Assembly (NCBI GenBank): GCA_963715285.1
Contig: CAVQRU010000017.1
Span: forward strand, 186,001-250,000
Origin: Sva-07 sp963715285
GTDB taxonomy: Bacteria; Actinomycetota; Acidimicrobiia; Acidimicrobiales; Ilumatobacteraceae
Direction of reading: 5' to 3'
DNA length: 64,000 nucleotides
Part shown: positions 1 to 7,859 of the stretch, in pieces
Layout: each line of letters begins with the position of its first letter
Numbering within the stretch: position 1 is the stretch's first letter
Translations under genes and position numbers: made by a program
The notes under the pieces: model-generated
Told to the model about the DNA's origin: nothing
Seen by the model: the letters and a program-made list of their open reading frames with translations, nothing else
The model's database searches: none

Positions 1-971
1 CAGAAGTAGGTGAACCCGTACAGCAGCAGGAGCAGGCCGGGCAGCCATCCTCCGTTCGGGTCGATGGTCGCGCCGAAGAGCACGTCGGCGAGATAGCCGA
101 CGCCGGCCAGCAACAGCGTGAATGTTGACGAGATCAGGAACACGTCGAGACCCAGCGCCCCGATCCGTGAGACCGGCCCTGCATAGCGCCCGCTCATGGT
201 GGCCCCGTCGCCGACGAGTGCCTCGTGACCCGCCGCCAACGGAGGTCCGGCCGGCAGCGACTCGTAGTCGCGTCGCAGCAGACGGTTCACCGTGCGCATG
301 GCGATCTCGTCGATGCCGACCACCTGGCGGCGCAGGAGGTCGACGAACCTGCCGACCGCCCCCTTCGTGCTCTCCGCGACGATCGCGTCGATGTCGAGCG
401 ACGCCGCGATCGCGTCCACGTCGACCCGGGCAACGACGCGGTCGACGTCGATCCGGTCTGCTGCGGCGTTCAGATCGACCCGGGCGACCGCCGCATCGAG
501 GTCCACGCGGGCGACGGCCGCGTCCAGGTCGACCCGGGCGACCACGCGCTCGACATCGACCCGATCGACGGCCGCGTCCAGATCGACCCGGGCGACCACG
601 CGCTCGACATCGACCCGATCGACGATCGCGTCCAGGTCGAGTCGAGACACGATCCGCTCGACGTCGACGCGGTCGACGATCGCGTCGACGTCGATCCGGC
701 CGACGAGTCGATCGAGGTCGATGCGACTCATCAGCGCGTCGACATCGACCCGGTCGAGCAACGCGTCCACGTCGAGCCGCGACACGAGTGCGTTCACGTC
801 GATGCGATCGAGCACCGCATCGACGTCGATCCGGTCGATCAGCGCATTCACGTCGATGCGGTCGACCAGGTCGTCGGGATCGACAGCGTCGGCAACCACG
901 GGGACGACCACGGACGCGATCGCGTCGAACGGGCGCTGGAACACGCCCCTGGGGTGGTCGCTGTCACCCAT
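1..971 (-). CDS. RDD-family membrane protein with N-terminal nonapeptide repeats (partial)
   Basis: The reading frame opens at ATG 971 and runs off the left edge without a stop, so only the first ~323 residues are present. After ~36 residues there are 18 tandem nine-residue repeats of the form (D/A/S)R(V/I)D(V/L)(D/E/N)xxV, residues ~37-198. A charged stretch with an 'EST' motif and an arginine pair (RLLRRDYE) follows. From about residue 260 comes the start of an RDD-type domain: an R-x-G-A-L-G-L-D helix, then hydrophobic membrane segments. RDD proteins are small integral membrane proteins, some linked to ion transport; actinobacterial members often carry Asp-Val-Asp repeat regions before the membrane domain. 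The function is not known. The domain assignment is fairly secure from the repeat, linker and Arg-Asp membrane start, but the C-terminal part is outside the window. Confidence 0.75.
   Translation of the reverse strand, partial: MGDSDHPRGVFQRPFDAIASVVVPVVADAVDPDDLVDRIDVNALIDRIDVDAVLDRIDVNALVSRLDVDALLDRVDVDALMSRIDLDRLVGRIDVDAIVDRVDVERIVSRLDLDAIVDRVDVERVVARVDLDAAVDRVDVERVVARVDLDAAVARVDLDAAVARVDLNAAADRIDVDRVVARVDVDAIAASLDIDAIVAESTKGAVGRFVDLLRRQVVGIDEIAMRTVNRLLRRDYESLPAGPPLAAGHEALVGDGATMSGRYAGPVSRIGALGLDVFLISSTFTLLLAGVGYLADVLFGATIDPNGGWLPGLLLLLYGFTYF
378..863 (-). repeat. 18 tandem 27-bp repeats encoding a nine-residue motif
   Basis: Eighteen uninterrupted 27-bp units lie within the RDD gene. Each encodes nine residues with fixed Arg-hydrophobic-Asp at positions 2-4 (e.g. 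DRVDVDAIV, ARVDLDAAV, DRVDVERVV). Two consecutive units are nearly identical in DNA sequence around 535-620, which indicates recent unit duplication. The period is in frame, so changes in copy number keep the protein intact. Confidence 0.9.
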
Positions 972-1084
972 GAGGCAATCGTACCCACCCCGGTCGGCCG
1001 GGTCGTCGCCGCAGAGGCTCAGGTCGACACGCTGCACCCACGATCATCGGGCCCCGACGACCCACCGGATCCGCTGCGGGCCCG

Positions 1085-1858
1085 TCAGCTCCCGCCGTCG
1101 CCGCTGCTGACGACGAGAGCGGGAAGCACCTCGCCGATCTGGCCGACGAGCAGCCAGTCGGCGTAGCGATCCATCGCCGTCTCGGCGCCGTTGACGATGA
1201 TCACCCGCGCGCCGGCGGCCTTTGCCCTGGGCACGCAGTTGGCGGCCGGGAACACGCTGAGCGTCGACCCGACCGCCAGCAGGACGTCGCACTCCTCGCT
1301 CACCTGCAGTGCGCGGTCGATCACCTCGGGAACGAGCGCCTGACCGAAGCTGATCGTGTCGCTCTTCAAGATGCCGCCGCACACCAGACACGGAGGGTCG
1401 TCCACGCCCGCGCGCACCCGATCGAGCGCCTCGGCCATCGGCCGGCGATCGTTGCATTCCCAACACCTGGTCCACCAGACGGTGCCGTGGACCTCGATCA
1501 CCTTGGCGGGGTCGTTGCCCGCCTTCTGATGGAGCCCGTCGATGTTCTGGGTGACGACACCGTGGAGTCGGCCCTGCCGCTCGAGTTCGACGATCGCCGC
1601 ATGCCCGTGGTTCGGTTCGGCCGTCCACGCGGGCGTCACCAGACGGTTCTGCCATGCTGCCCGGCGCACCTCGGGGTCGTTGAGGTAGTACTCGATGTTC
1701 GACGCCTTCTCGGCGGCCGGGTTCTTCGTCCAGAGTCCGTTCGGGCCGCGGAAGTCGGGGATCCCCGAGTCGGTCGAGATTCCGGCACCCGTCAACACCA
1801 CGATCCGTCGTGCTGCGTCGAGCGCGTCACGAGCAGCGGCGATGAGGTCGTCGGACAT
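1085..1858 (-). CDS. SIR2-family NAD-dependent protein deacylase (sirtuin)
   Basis: A 257-aa sirtuin, expected to remove acyl groups from lysines using NAD+, giving nicotinamide and O-acyl-ADP-ribose in the cytoplasm. The NAD-binding GAGIS and 'GIPDFRG' motifs lie at residues ~25-38, TQNIDGLH near 112 and the catalytic His in 'EVHGT' near 130. Two zinc pairs are present (CWEC and CLVC), followed by 'GSTLSV' and 'IVNG' of the Rossmann fold. The start is taken at ATG 1858, which gives the standard sirtuin N-terminus (short helix then VVLTGAGIS). An upstream in-frame GTG exists, but extending into it would run into the promoter of the divergent small gene at 1946. No partner acetyl-CoA synthetase is nearby, so the target is unknown. 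Confidence 0.9.
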   Translation of the reverse strand: MSDDLIAAARDALDAARRIVVLTGAGISTDSGIPDFRGPNGLWTKNPAAEKASNIEYYLNDPEVRRAAWQNRLVTPAWTAEPNHGHAAIVELERQGRLHGVVTQNIDGLHQKAGNDPAKVIEVHGTVWWTRCWECNDRRPMAEALDRVRAGVDDPPCLVCGGILKSDTISFGQALVPEVIDRALQVSEECDVLLAVGSTLSVFPAANCVPRAKAAGARVIIVNGAETAMDRYADWLLVGQIGEVLPALVVSSGDGGS

Positions 1859-1945
1859 CCCGACACTGTGCCGGGCCCGCGGTTCCGAGGGCAAGTGGTG
1901 ACGATACGATTCCATCCACCAACCATCTTGAAAGGGTGTTTCACA

Positions 1946-2197
1946 ATGGGTTTGTTTGATGCGGTCAAGGGTCTGTTCAGCGGTGACGGCCTGAGCGGTG
2001 TCCTCGAGTCGACCGGTTTGAGCGAACACGTCGAGGGGCTGCTGGGCGAGGGGAGTGCCCTCGCCGAGAACGTCGGCATCGACCTCGGCCAGGTGACCGA
2101 GTCGATCGGCATCGACGGCGTCACCGAGTCGCTCCCCGGCGGTCTCGGCGACGTGGCGGACAACGCACTCGGCGGCCTGACCGACGTCGCCCCCTGA
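1946..2197 (+). CDS. small repetitive Gly/Leu/Glu-rich protein
   Basis: An 83-aa protein with a well-placed ribosome-binding site (GAAAGGG, ~9 nt before ATG 1946). It starts MGLFDAVKGLF, and then short imperfect repeats rich in G, L, S, E, V and D fill the rest (units such as GLSGVLES, GLSEHVEGLLGEG, GIDLGQVTESIGIDG). It has no Cys, no membrane segment and no signal peptide, and is strongly acidic. It is transcribed divergently from the sirtuin and ends just before a duplicated hairpin. I do not recognise the family; it resembles other small acidic actinobacterial proteins of the 'antitoxin-like/Rv0909' kind only in composition. It is likely real because of the RBS, codon usage and terminator context. 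Confidence 0.6.
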   Translation: MGLFDAVKGLFSGDGLSGVLESTGLSEHVEGLLGEGSALAENVGIDLGQVTESIGIDGVTESLPGGLGDVADNALGGLTDVAP

Positions 2198-2216
2198 CCC
2201 TCCCCAACCACGTCAG

Positions 2217-2317
2217 CGATGAGCGAAACCTCCGCATCCGGGGGCCTCGCTCATCGCAGACCGGTCGGACACCTCACCGATGAGCGAAACCTCCGCATCC
2301 GGGGGTCTCGCTCATCG
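2217..2317. terminator. duplicated 40-bp hairpin between convergent genes
   Basis: Two copies of a 40-bp inverted repeat at 2217-2256 and 2278-2317 differ at one base. Each has a 10-bp perfect stem (CGATGAGCGA / TCGCTCATCG) extended inward by CCTCC/GGGGG-type pairing. The repeat offset is 61 bp. They lie between the 83-aa gene (+) and the PLP enzyme gene (-), so a bidirectional transcription terminator is the simplest reading. Confidence 0.7.
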
Positions 2318-2325
2318 CCGGCACG

Positions 2326-3672
2326 TCAGGTGAGGGCGGCGAGGGCGGCGGCGAAGACGTCGGTGTGACGGTCGACGTCGGCACCGGTGTGGGCCGGTGA
2401 GAGCAGCGCCATGTTGTGGAACGGGGTCATCAGGATCCCGCGGTTGAGCGCCCACAGGTGCATGAAGGCGTCGAGGTCCTCGTCCACGGCTGCAGCGGCA
2501 TCGGCGCCGTTCACCGGGAGCGGGCAGAACCAGTACTCGGCCCGGCACCCCAGCTGCTGCACCGACCACGGCAGTTCATGCTGCGCGATCGCGGCCGCCA
2601 CCCCGTCGGTCCAACGCGTCGCCAGGGGGATCATCCGCTCGTAGTCGGCCTCGAGCAGGGTGGTCGACAAGGTGGCCCGGATCGCCGCCGTGGCCATGGC
2701 ACTCCCGGCCAGCGTGCCGCCCACTCCCCCGACGTCGGCGTCGTGGCCGTGCAGCGCCGGATCGAGTGCCGCCGCGATCGCCTCCGTCACGCCGTACGTG
2801 GCCACCGGGAAGCCACCACCGATCGGCTTGCCGATCACCACGATGTCAGGATCGAGCCCCCACGCCCTCGTGCATCCACCGGGCCCCGCCGAGATCGTGT
2901 GGGTCTCGTCGATGATCAGCAGCACGCCATGTCGACGCGTGATCTCCCGCACGGCGTCGTGATAGCCGGGCTGTGGCAGCACGATGCCGATGTTCGTGAG
3001 CGCAGGCTCCATCAGGAGGGCGGCGACATCCCCGTGGGCGAGCGCTGCGTCGAGTGCATCGAGGTCGTTGAACGGCACCACCCGCGTCGTGACGGCGGGG
3101 TCGACCTGGGGGCCGATCGCGCCCGGTCGGCTGACCACCCGACCGTTCGGGTCGAGGATCGCGAGCGTCTCGTCGACGGTCCCGTGGTAACACCAGTCCA
3201 TCACCGCGATCCTCGGCCGACCGGTGAGGTGACGGGCGAAGCGCAACACGAACCGGTTGGCGTCGGTGGCCGACGTCGTCAGTTGCCACTTCGCCATGCC
3301 GAAACGCCGATGCAGTTCGTCGGCGACCCATGCCGCGTCCTCGCTCGGCAACATCGTCGTCGACGTCGCGTCGGCAGCACTGCGCCCGACCGTCCGGTGC
3401 CCGGTCATCGCGCCGGTGTCGCCGAGGCAGAAGTCGACGTACTCGATGCCGTCGACGTCGACGAACCGTGCGCCATCGGCGGACGCGACATGAATCGGGA
3501 AGGCCCCCGGCCAGCGCGTCATCCACGGCATCGGCACGCCGGCCAGCAGGTGCCGACGGCCCGCCTCGGCGAGTTCGGAGGAGCGGGGGTGCAGTTCGAC
3601 GAACCGTTGCTCCTCCTCGGACATCAGCGTGGCGAGCGCAGCCCGATCGATCACACGGGGGTCGGGAGCCAT
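2326..3672 (-). CDS. class III PLP aminotransferase, glutamate-1-semialdehyde aminomutase-like
   Basis: A 448-aa fold-type I PLP enzyme close to HemL in layout but not clearly HemL itself. The PLP-binding 'IDETHTISAGPGG' (Asp near residue 255) and the Schiff-base lysine in 'VIGKPIGGGFPV' (near residue 282) are intact. The substrate-loop sequence 'GDTGAMTGHR' and the active-site 'TSATDANRF' resemble aminomutase paralogues that act on amino acids or sugar-linked substrates. It is a stand-alone gene without haem genes around it, so a catabolic or secondary role is more likely than tetrapyrrole synthesis (inference). ATG 3672 is chosen; GTG 3684 is an alternative that leaves only 23 bp to the divergent prfC start. 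Confidence 0.8.
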   Translation of the reverse strand: MAPDPRVIDRAALATLMSEEEQRFVELHPRSSELAEAGRRHLLAGVPMPWMTRWPGAFPIHVASADGARFVDVDGIEYVDFCLGDTGAMTGHRTVGRSAADATSTTMLPSEDAAWVADELHRRFGMAKWQLTTSATDANRFVLRFARHLTGRPRIAVMDWCYHGTVDETLAILDPNGRVVSRPGAIGPQVDPAVTTRVVPFNDLDALDAALAHGDVAALLMEPALTNIGIVLPQPGYHDAVREITRRHGVLLIIDETHTISAGPGGCTRAWGLDPDIVVIGKPIGGGFPVATYGVTEAIAAALDPALHGHDADVGGVGGTLAGSAMATAAIRATLSTTLLEADYERMIPLATRWTDGVAAAIAQHELPWSVQQLGCRAEYWFCPLPVNGADAAAAVDEDLDAFMHLWALNRGILMTPFHNMALLSPAHTGADVDRHTDVFAAALAALT

Positions 3673-3707
3673 TCGAGGAGTCACGGCGCGACGGTAGCCT
3701 CGATCAG

Positions 3708-5288
3708 ATGTCCGCCCAGGTGCTCAGCGAAGCCGCGCGTCGTCGCACGTTCGCGATCATCAGCCATCCCGACGCGGGCAAGACCACACTCACCGAGAAG
3801 TTCCTCCTCTACGCCGGGGCGATCACCTCGGGCGGTGCCGTCAAGGCCCACGAGGGTCGCCGCTCCGCGACGTCCGACTGGATGGAGATGGAGCAGAAGC
3901 GAGGGATCTCGATCACCTCGACGGCGCTCAACTTCCCCTACCGCGACCACGAACTCAACCTGCTCGACACGCCGGGCCACCGAGACTTCTCCGAGGACAC
4001 CTACCGGGTGCTGTCGGCGGTCGACGCCGTGGTGATGGTGCTCGACTCGGCGAAGGGCATCGAACCCCAGACCCTGAAGTTGTTCGAGGTGTGCCGATCG
4101 CGAAATCTGCCGGTGATCACGTTCCTCAACAAGCTCGACCGTCCCGGCATGGAACCGTTGGAGCTGCTCGACCAGATCGAGGAGCAGATCGGCCTGCGGC
4201 CGACACCGGCCACCTGGCCGGTGGGTTCGTTCGGCGACCTGCGCGGTGTGATCGACCGCCGCACCGACATCTTCACGCGGTTCACCCGAACCGCCCGCGG
4301 CAGCCAGATCGCCCCGGAGGAGGACGTCCCGGCCGACCGCGCCGCGACGGAGGAGGGCGCCGCCTGGACCAAGAGCACCGAGGAGACCGACCTGCTCAGC
4401 GCGATGGAGGCCGACGTCGACATGCCGTCGTTCCTGGCGGGCGAGTCGACCCCGGTGTTCGCCGGCTCCGCGCTCACCAACTTCGGGGTGCGTCACCTCC
4501 TCGATGCGATCGTCGACCTCGCCCCGGCACCGTCGCCACGCCTCGACGTCGACGACAAGCCCCGCCATCTCGACGAGCCGTGTTCGGCGTTCGTGTTCAA
4601 GGTGCAGGCCAACATGGATCGCAACCACCGCGACCGCATCGCCTTCGCCCGGATCTGCTCGGGGCGGTTCGACCGCGGCATGGTGATGACCTGCGAACGC
4701 ACCGGCAAGCCGTTCGCCACGAAGTACGCGTCCACCGTGTTCGGCGCCGAGCGCACCACCGTCGACGAGGCCTTCCCCGGCGACGTCGTCGGCCTGGTCA
4801 ACGCCACCGGCCTGAACATCGGCGATTCGCTGTACGACGAGATCGGCCCGCCGGTGAAGTTCCCGGCGATCCCCGCCTTCGCCCCCGAGGTGTTCGCCAC
4901 GGCGCGACCCGTCGACACCGGCAAGACCAAGCAGTTCCGCAAGGGGCTCGACCAACTCAACGAGGAAGGCGTCGTGCAGGTCCTCAAGGACCCCGACTGG
5001 GGCGACGCCTCACCGGTGCTGGCAGCCGTCGGGCAGCTGCAGTTCGACGTCTTCGCCAACCGTCTCGACATCGAGTTCAACGCTCCCATCGAGCTGTCGT
5101 CGGCGCCCTACCAGGCGATCCGACTGACCGACAAGGAGTCCGCGGCCGTGTTGCGCGAGAAGCCGGGCGTGCGCATCCTCGCCCGGTTCGACGGGCATCT
5201 CGTCGCGCTCTTCGAGAACAAGTACGCACTCGCCCGCATCGAACAGAACGAACCGGAACTCACGCTCGACCACATCATCGCCGGCTGA
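3708..5288 (+). CDS. prfC: peptide chain release factor 3
   Basis: A 526-aa translational GTPase that recycles RF1/RF2 from the ribosome after peptide release. The G1 motif 'SHPDAGKTT' lies at residues 19-27, the switch-I 'GISIT' near 66, G3 DTPGH at 87-91 and G4 NKLD at 141-144. An RF3-specific insertion and the C-terminal domain III ('GQLQFDVF') complete a full-length protein. The ATG at 3708 gives the usual short N-terminus before 'RRTFAIISHPDAGKTT'. It is divergent from the PLP enzyme and convergent with the DUF2207 gene, with only 6 bp between the stops. It looks intact and functional. Confidence 0.95.
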   Translation: MSAQVLSEAARRRTFAIISHPDAGKTTLTEKFLLYAGAITSGGAVKAHEGRRSATSDWMEMEQKRGISITSTALNFPYRDHELNLLDTPGHRDFSEDTYRVLSAVDAVVMVLDSAKGIEPQTLKLFEVCRSRNLPVITFLNKLDRPGMEPLELLDQIEEQIGLRPTPATWPVGSFGDLRGVIDRRTDIFTRFTRTARGSQIAPEEDVPADRAATEEGAAWTKSTEETDLLSAMEADVDMPSFLAGESTPVFAGSALTNFGVRHLLDAIVDLAPAPSPRLDVDDKPRHLDEPCSAFVFKVQANMDRNHRDRIAFARICSGRFDRGMVMTCERTGKPFATKYASTVFGAERTTVDEAFPGDVVGLVNATGLNIGDSLYDEIGPPVKFPAIPAFAPEVFATARPVDTGKTKQFRKGLDQLNEEGVVQVLKDPDWGDASPVLAAVGQLQFDVFANRLDIEFNAPIELSSAPYQAIRLTDKESAAVLREKPGVRILARFDGHLVALFENKYALARIEQNEPELTLDHIIAG

Positions 5289-5294
5289 TCCTGT

Positions 5295-7091
5295 TCACCA
5301 GGACCCGGAACTCCCACCTCCGCCGCCCCCACCGACGCCGCCGCCCCCTCCGCCACCACCGCCCGAACTCGACGGGGCGGTCCGCGCCGACGAGAACGAC
5401 GACGCCGCCGAGTGGACGAGCAGCGGCCCGGCGAGTGCGACCTGTGGGTCGGCGATGTTCGACGACTGCACCGCTCTCGTCCACGCTTCGGCCGCGCCGA
5501 GCGCGACCGCCCAGGCGCTGTACTCGCGCAGCAGTCCCTGCTCCCATGCCCACTCGACGTGCTGGCCCTCGCTCGCAGCGAGGAATCGCCGGAACGACTC
5601 CGTGCGCAGGGCGAGCGCCGATCCGGTGGCGGTGCGCGACGGGAACATGCTGCTGTAGGCGCCGGCAGCGACCACGAGGGGAACCAGGAACCCGGCGATC
5701 ACGGCAAGCCACGGCGACGAGATCGCCAACCAGAAGTCCGTTCCCAACGCGATCACACCGACGACCACCACGGCGAGCGCGACGAGGACGGCGACGAGGA
5801 CGGCGACCACACGCGCCGGTGTGGTCACGCGCCCGCCGGGTCCACCACGCGACCACCAACCAGCTGCCCCGACGAACGCCCGTTGTTCCGCTTGGATCGC
5901 ACGCCACGTCGCCGTGAAGTCGGGGTCGTACGTGCCCAGCTCGATCACGTCGCGGCCGGCGAAGAGACGGTGGAGGTGCCCGAGATCGACGGCACTCAGC
6001 CTCGACGTGTCCGGGCCCGGCCGGAGTTCGACCGTGCCGCCGTCGTCGGTGACCACGAGCGCGTCGGTTGCGATCATCTCGGCGAACCATGCCGCGACGG
6101 TGTCGTCGTCGATCGTCTCGCGCAGCACCGCCGCGGCCTGCCAGGGCTCGAGCCCGCGTGGCGGGACGAACTCGATCGTCGCCAGCTCCGCCAGACGCGA
6201 GTCCGGAACGCGGAAGGTGGGCGTGTCGGCCGAGCGGGCCTGCTGTCCGGGAAGTGGCAGGTCGCCGAACGCAGCTTCGGTGGCACCGCCGGCGAGCACC
6301 GTGTTGCTCCCGTACGACCGACCCAGCAGGAACACCAGGAGCGCGGCGCCGAGCCCGAGTGGGAGCATGAGCAGCCCCAACGGCTGGAACCCGGTCGGGA
6401 GCGGATCGGGCCGCGCGGGGATCGGAGGCAGGTCCGGTTCCGACAGCCCGTTGAACCGGGCACCGATCGTGATCCCCGCGCCGGGTGCGAGCGGCTCGAT
6501 CACCGCGACGCGGTTGCCCCGCTCGTCCGCGACGAAGTCACAGCCGCCGAGCGCGCCGTACGCGCCGGTGTCGCAGTCGGTCGTCGGGTCGTCGAATCCG
6601 GTCAGCACGACCTCGAAGCGCCGGGTCTGCAGCGTCTCGTCGTTGCCGATCACGTCGAGGAACAGCGCGCCGGCCGCCACGCCGGCTCCGGGGAGCGTGT
6701 ACTCGAGGATGTAGCGGTGCCGACCGGTGAAGGTCACGTCGGGATCGCCGATTCGCATCCGGGTCTCGGGGCCCGTGTCGAGCACCGCCAAGTCGTCGTT
6801 CGCGTCCGGTGACTCGGCCGTCACCTCGGTCGGTACCCCGAAGTCGTTGCGCACGATGCGCTGGTAACCCCGCTTCTCACCCAGGCCGAAGTCGATGTCG
6901 ACGACCTCGCGAATCCGCACGCCATCGGCGCCGTCCGGCCAGACGGTCACCTGCTTGGCGTCGAAGTGCTCTGGGCGGATCATGGAGTCGACGCCGGCGC
7001 CGATCACCCGGAACCCGGCCAACAGCATCATCGTCACGATCGCCAGCCCCACGATCACATGGCGCCAGATCGGCATCCTCGTCTGCATCAT
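5295..7091 (-). CDS. DUF2207-family membrane protein with glycine-rich tail
   Basis: A 598-aa protein from ATG 7091 (tandem ATGs; the second is at 7088). An N-terminal membrane anchor (residues ~10-30) leads into an extracytoplasmic beta-rich DUF2207 domain ('WPDGADGVRIREVVDIDFG...GYQRIVRNDFG'). Transmembrane helices follow near residue 270 and two more near 420-460, with a cytoplasmic region between. The last ~25 residues are almost only Gly and Ser and end in GSW, as is typical of DUF2207 proteins. The family is widespread but of unknown function. It is divergent from the 192-aa gene with a 108-bp shared promoter region. Confidence 0.8.
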   Translation of the reverse strand: MMQTRMPIWRHVIVGLAIVTMMLLAGFRVIGAGVDSMIRPEHFDAKQVTVWPDGADGVRIREVVDIDFGLGEKRGYQRIVRNDFGVPTEVTAESPDANDDLAVLDTGPETRMRIGDPDVTFTGRHRYILEYTLPGAGVAAGALFLDVIGNDETLQTRRFEVVLTGFDDPTTDCDTGAYGALGGCDFVADERGNRVAVIEPLAPGAGITIGARFNGLSEPDLPPIPARPDPLPTGFQPLGLLMLPLGLGAALLVFLLGRSYGSNTVLAGGATEAAFGDLPLPGQQARSADTPTFRVPDSRLAELATIEFVPPRGLEPWQAAAVLRETIDDDTVAAWFAEMIATDALVVTDDGGTVELRPGPDTSRLSAVDLGHLHRLFAGRDVIELGTYDPDFTATWRAIQAEQRAFVGAAGWWSRGGPGGRVTTPARVVAVLVAVLVALAVVVVGVIALGTDFWLAISSPWLAVIAGFLVPLVVAAGAYSSMFPSRTATGSALALRTESFRRFLAASEGQHVEWAWEQGLLREYSAWAVALGAAEAWTRAVQSSNIADPQVALAGPLLVHSAASSFSSARTAPSSSGGGGGGGGGVGGGGGGGSSGSW

Positions 7092-7199
7092 CCCAGTCTG
7101 ACCCGACACCCGACACCACCTCCGGTTCCGTCGCCATCGGGTGATCGCCCACTGGAGCCACGACCGACTCCTCCCGCTCGCCACGTCGAGGGAGGTCAC

Positions 7200-7778
7200 A
7201 TGTCCGACACATCATCACCGGTACCGCACATCACGGTTCGGCCCTGGGTCGACCCGGTCGTCGACGACGACGGGTTCGATCCGCGATCGCGATACGTCGA
7301 GCTCTTCTGGCTCGGGGTGCTCGGCCCGACGGCGACCTGGCTGATCCGACGTCTGGTCGCCGGCCTCGAGCAGTCGCCCGCAGGCTACGAACTCGACCTG
7401 GTCGCAACCGCACGGGCCATGGGGCTGAGCTACACCGCCGGGCGGGCGTCGCCCTTCAGCAAGGCGCTGCAACGCTGCGTGATGTTCGGCCTCGCCCACC
7501 CCGTCGACGGCGGCATGGCGGTTCGTCGACGTATCCCGCCGGTCAGCCTGCGCCACCTGCAGCGGATGCCCGAGCAGCTCCAGACCGCGCACCGCGCCTG
7601 GCAGTGCACGACGATCAGCCTCGACGACCTGACCCGCGCTCACCGGTTGGCGACCGTGATGGTCGAGGTCGGCGACGACACCGCCGTGATCGAGCACCAT
7701 CTCGTGGCCCTCGGCGTCAGCGATGCCGTGGCTGCCGAAGCAGCCGACAACGCCTGCCGCCTCGCCCAGGCGAGCTGA
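7200..7778 (+). CDS. hypothetical protein, helical, unknown function
   Basis: A 192-aa protein with a strong ribosome-binding site (GGGAGG about 6 nt before ATG 7200). I do not recognise a family. It opens with an acidic segment ('VDPVVDDDGFDPRSRYVELFWLG'), followed by a predicted helical bundle in which 'LDLVATARAMGL...SPFSKALQRCVMFGLA' resembles a winged-helix DNA-binding or regulatory domain. A conserved-looking 'RRRIPPVSLRHLQRMPEQLQ' comes next, then a C-terminal helical stretch. There is no signal peptide or membrane segment. The neighbours (DUF2207, ABC ATPase) give no functional hint. Confidence 0.65.
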   Translation: MSDTSSPVPHITVRPWVDPVVDDDGFDPRSRYVELFWLGVLGPTATWLIRRLVAGLEQSPAGYELDLVATARAMGLSYTAGRASPFSKALQRCVMFGLAHPVDGGMAVRRRIPPVSLRHLQRMPEQLQTAHRAWQCTTISLDDLTRAHRLATVMVEVGDDTAVIEHHLVALGVSDAVAAEAADNACRLAQAS

Positions 7779-7813
7779 TCGAAGCGGGCTGATCGAAGCG
7801 GGCTGATCGAAGC
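7774..7813 (+). repeat. 14-bp tandem repeat, ~2.9 copies
   Basis: GCTGATCGAAGCGG occurs three times head to tail and overlaps the stop codon of the upstream gene. It lies between that gene and the ABC ATPase gene. The function is unknown; replication slippage is the likely origin. Confidence 0.8.
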
Positions 7814-7859
7814 GACGTGGCATCATGGACCGTGGCCGACGACGGCCACGGAGGCGACC

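Noticed and set aside
122..1166. Long Arg/Asp-rich open frames on the plus strand over the first kilobase
   Set aside because: They are shadows of the 27-bp repeat in the minus-strand RDD gene; the minus frame gives RDD-domain sequence, while the plus frames are low complexity without an RBS.
2326..3672. hemL (glutamate-1-semialdehyde aminomutase of haem synthesis)
   Set aside because: The catalytic residues fit the fold, but the active-site surroundings and lack of haem neighbours do not support a firm hemL name.
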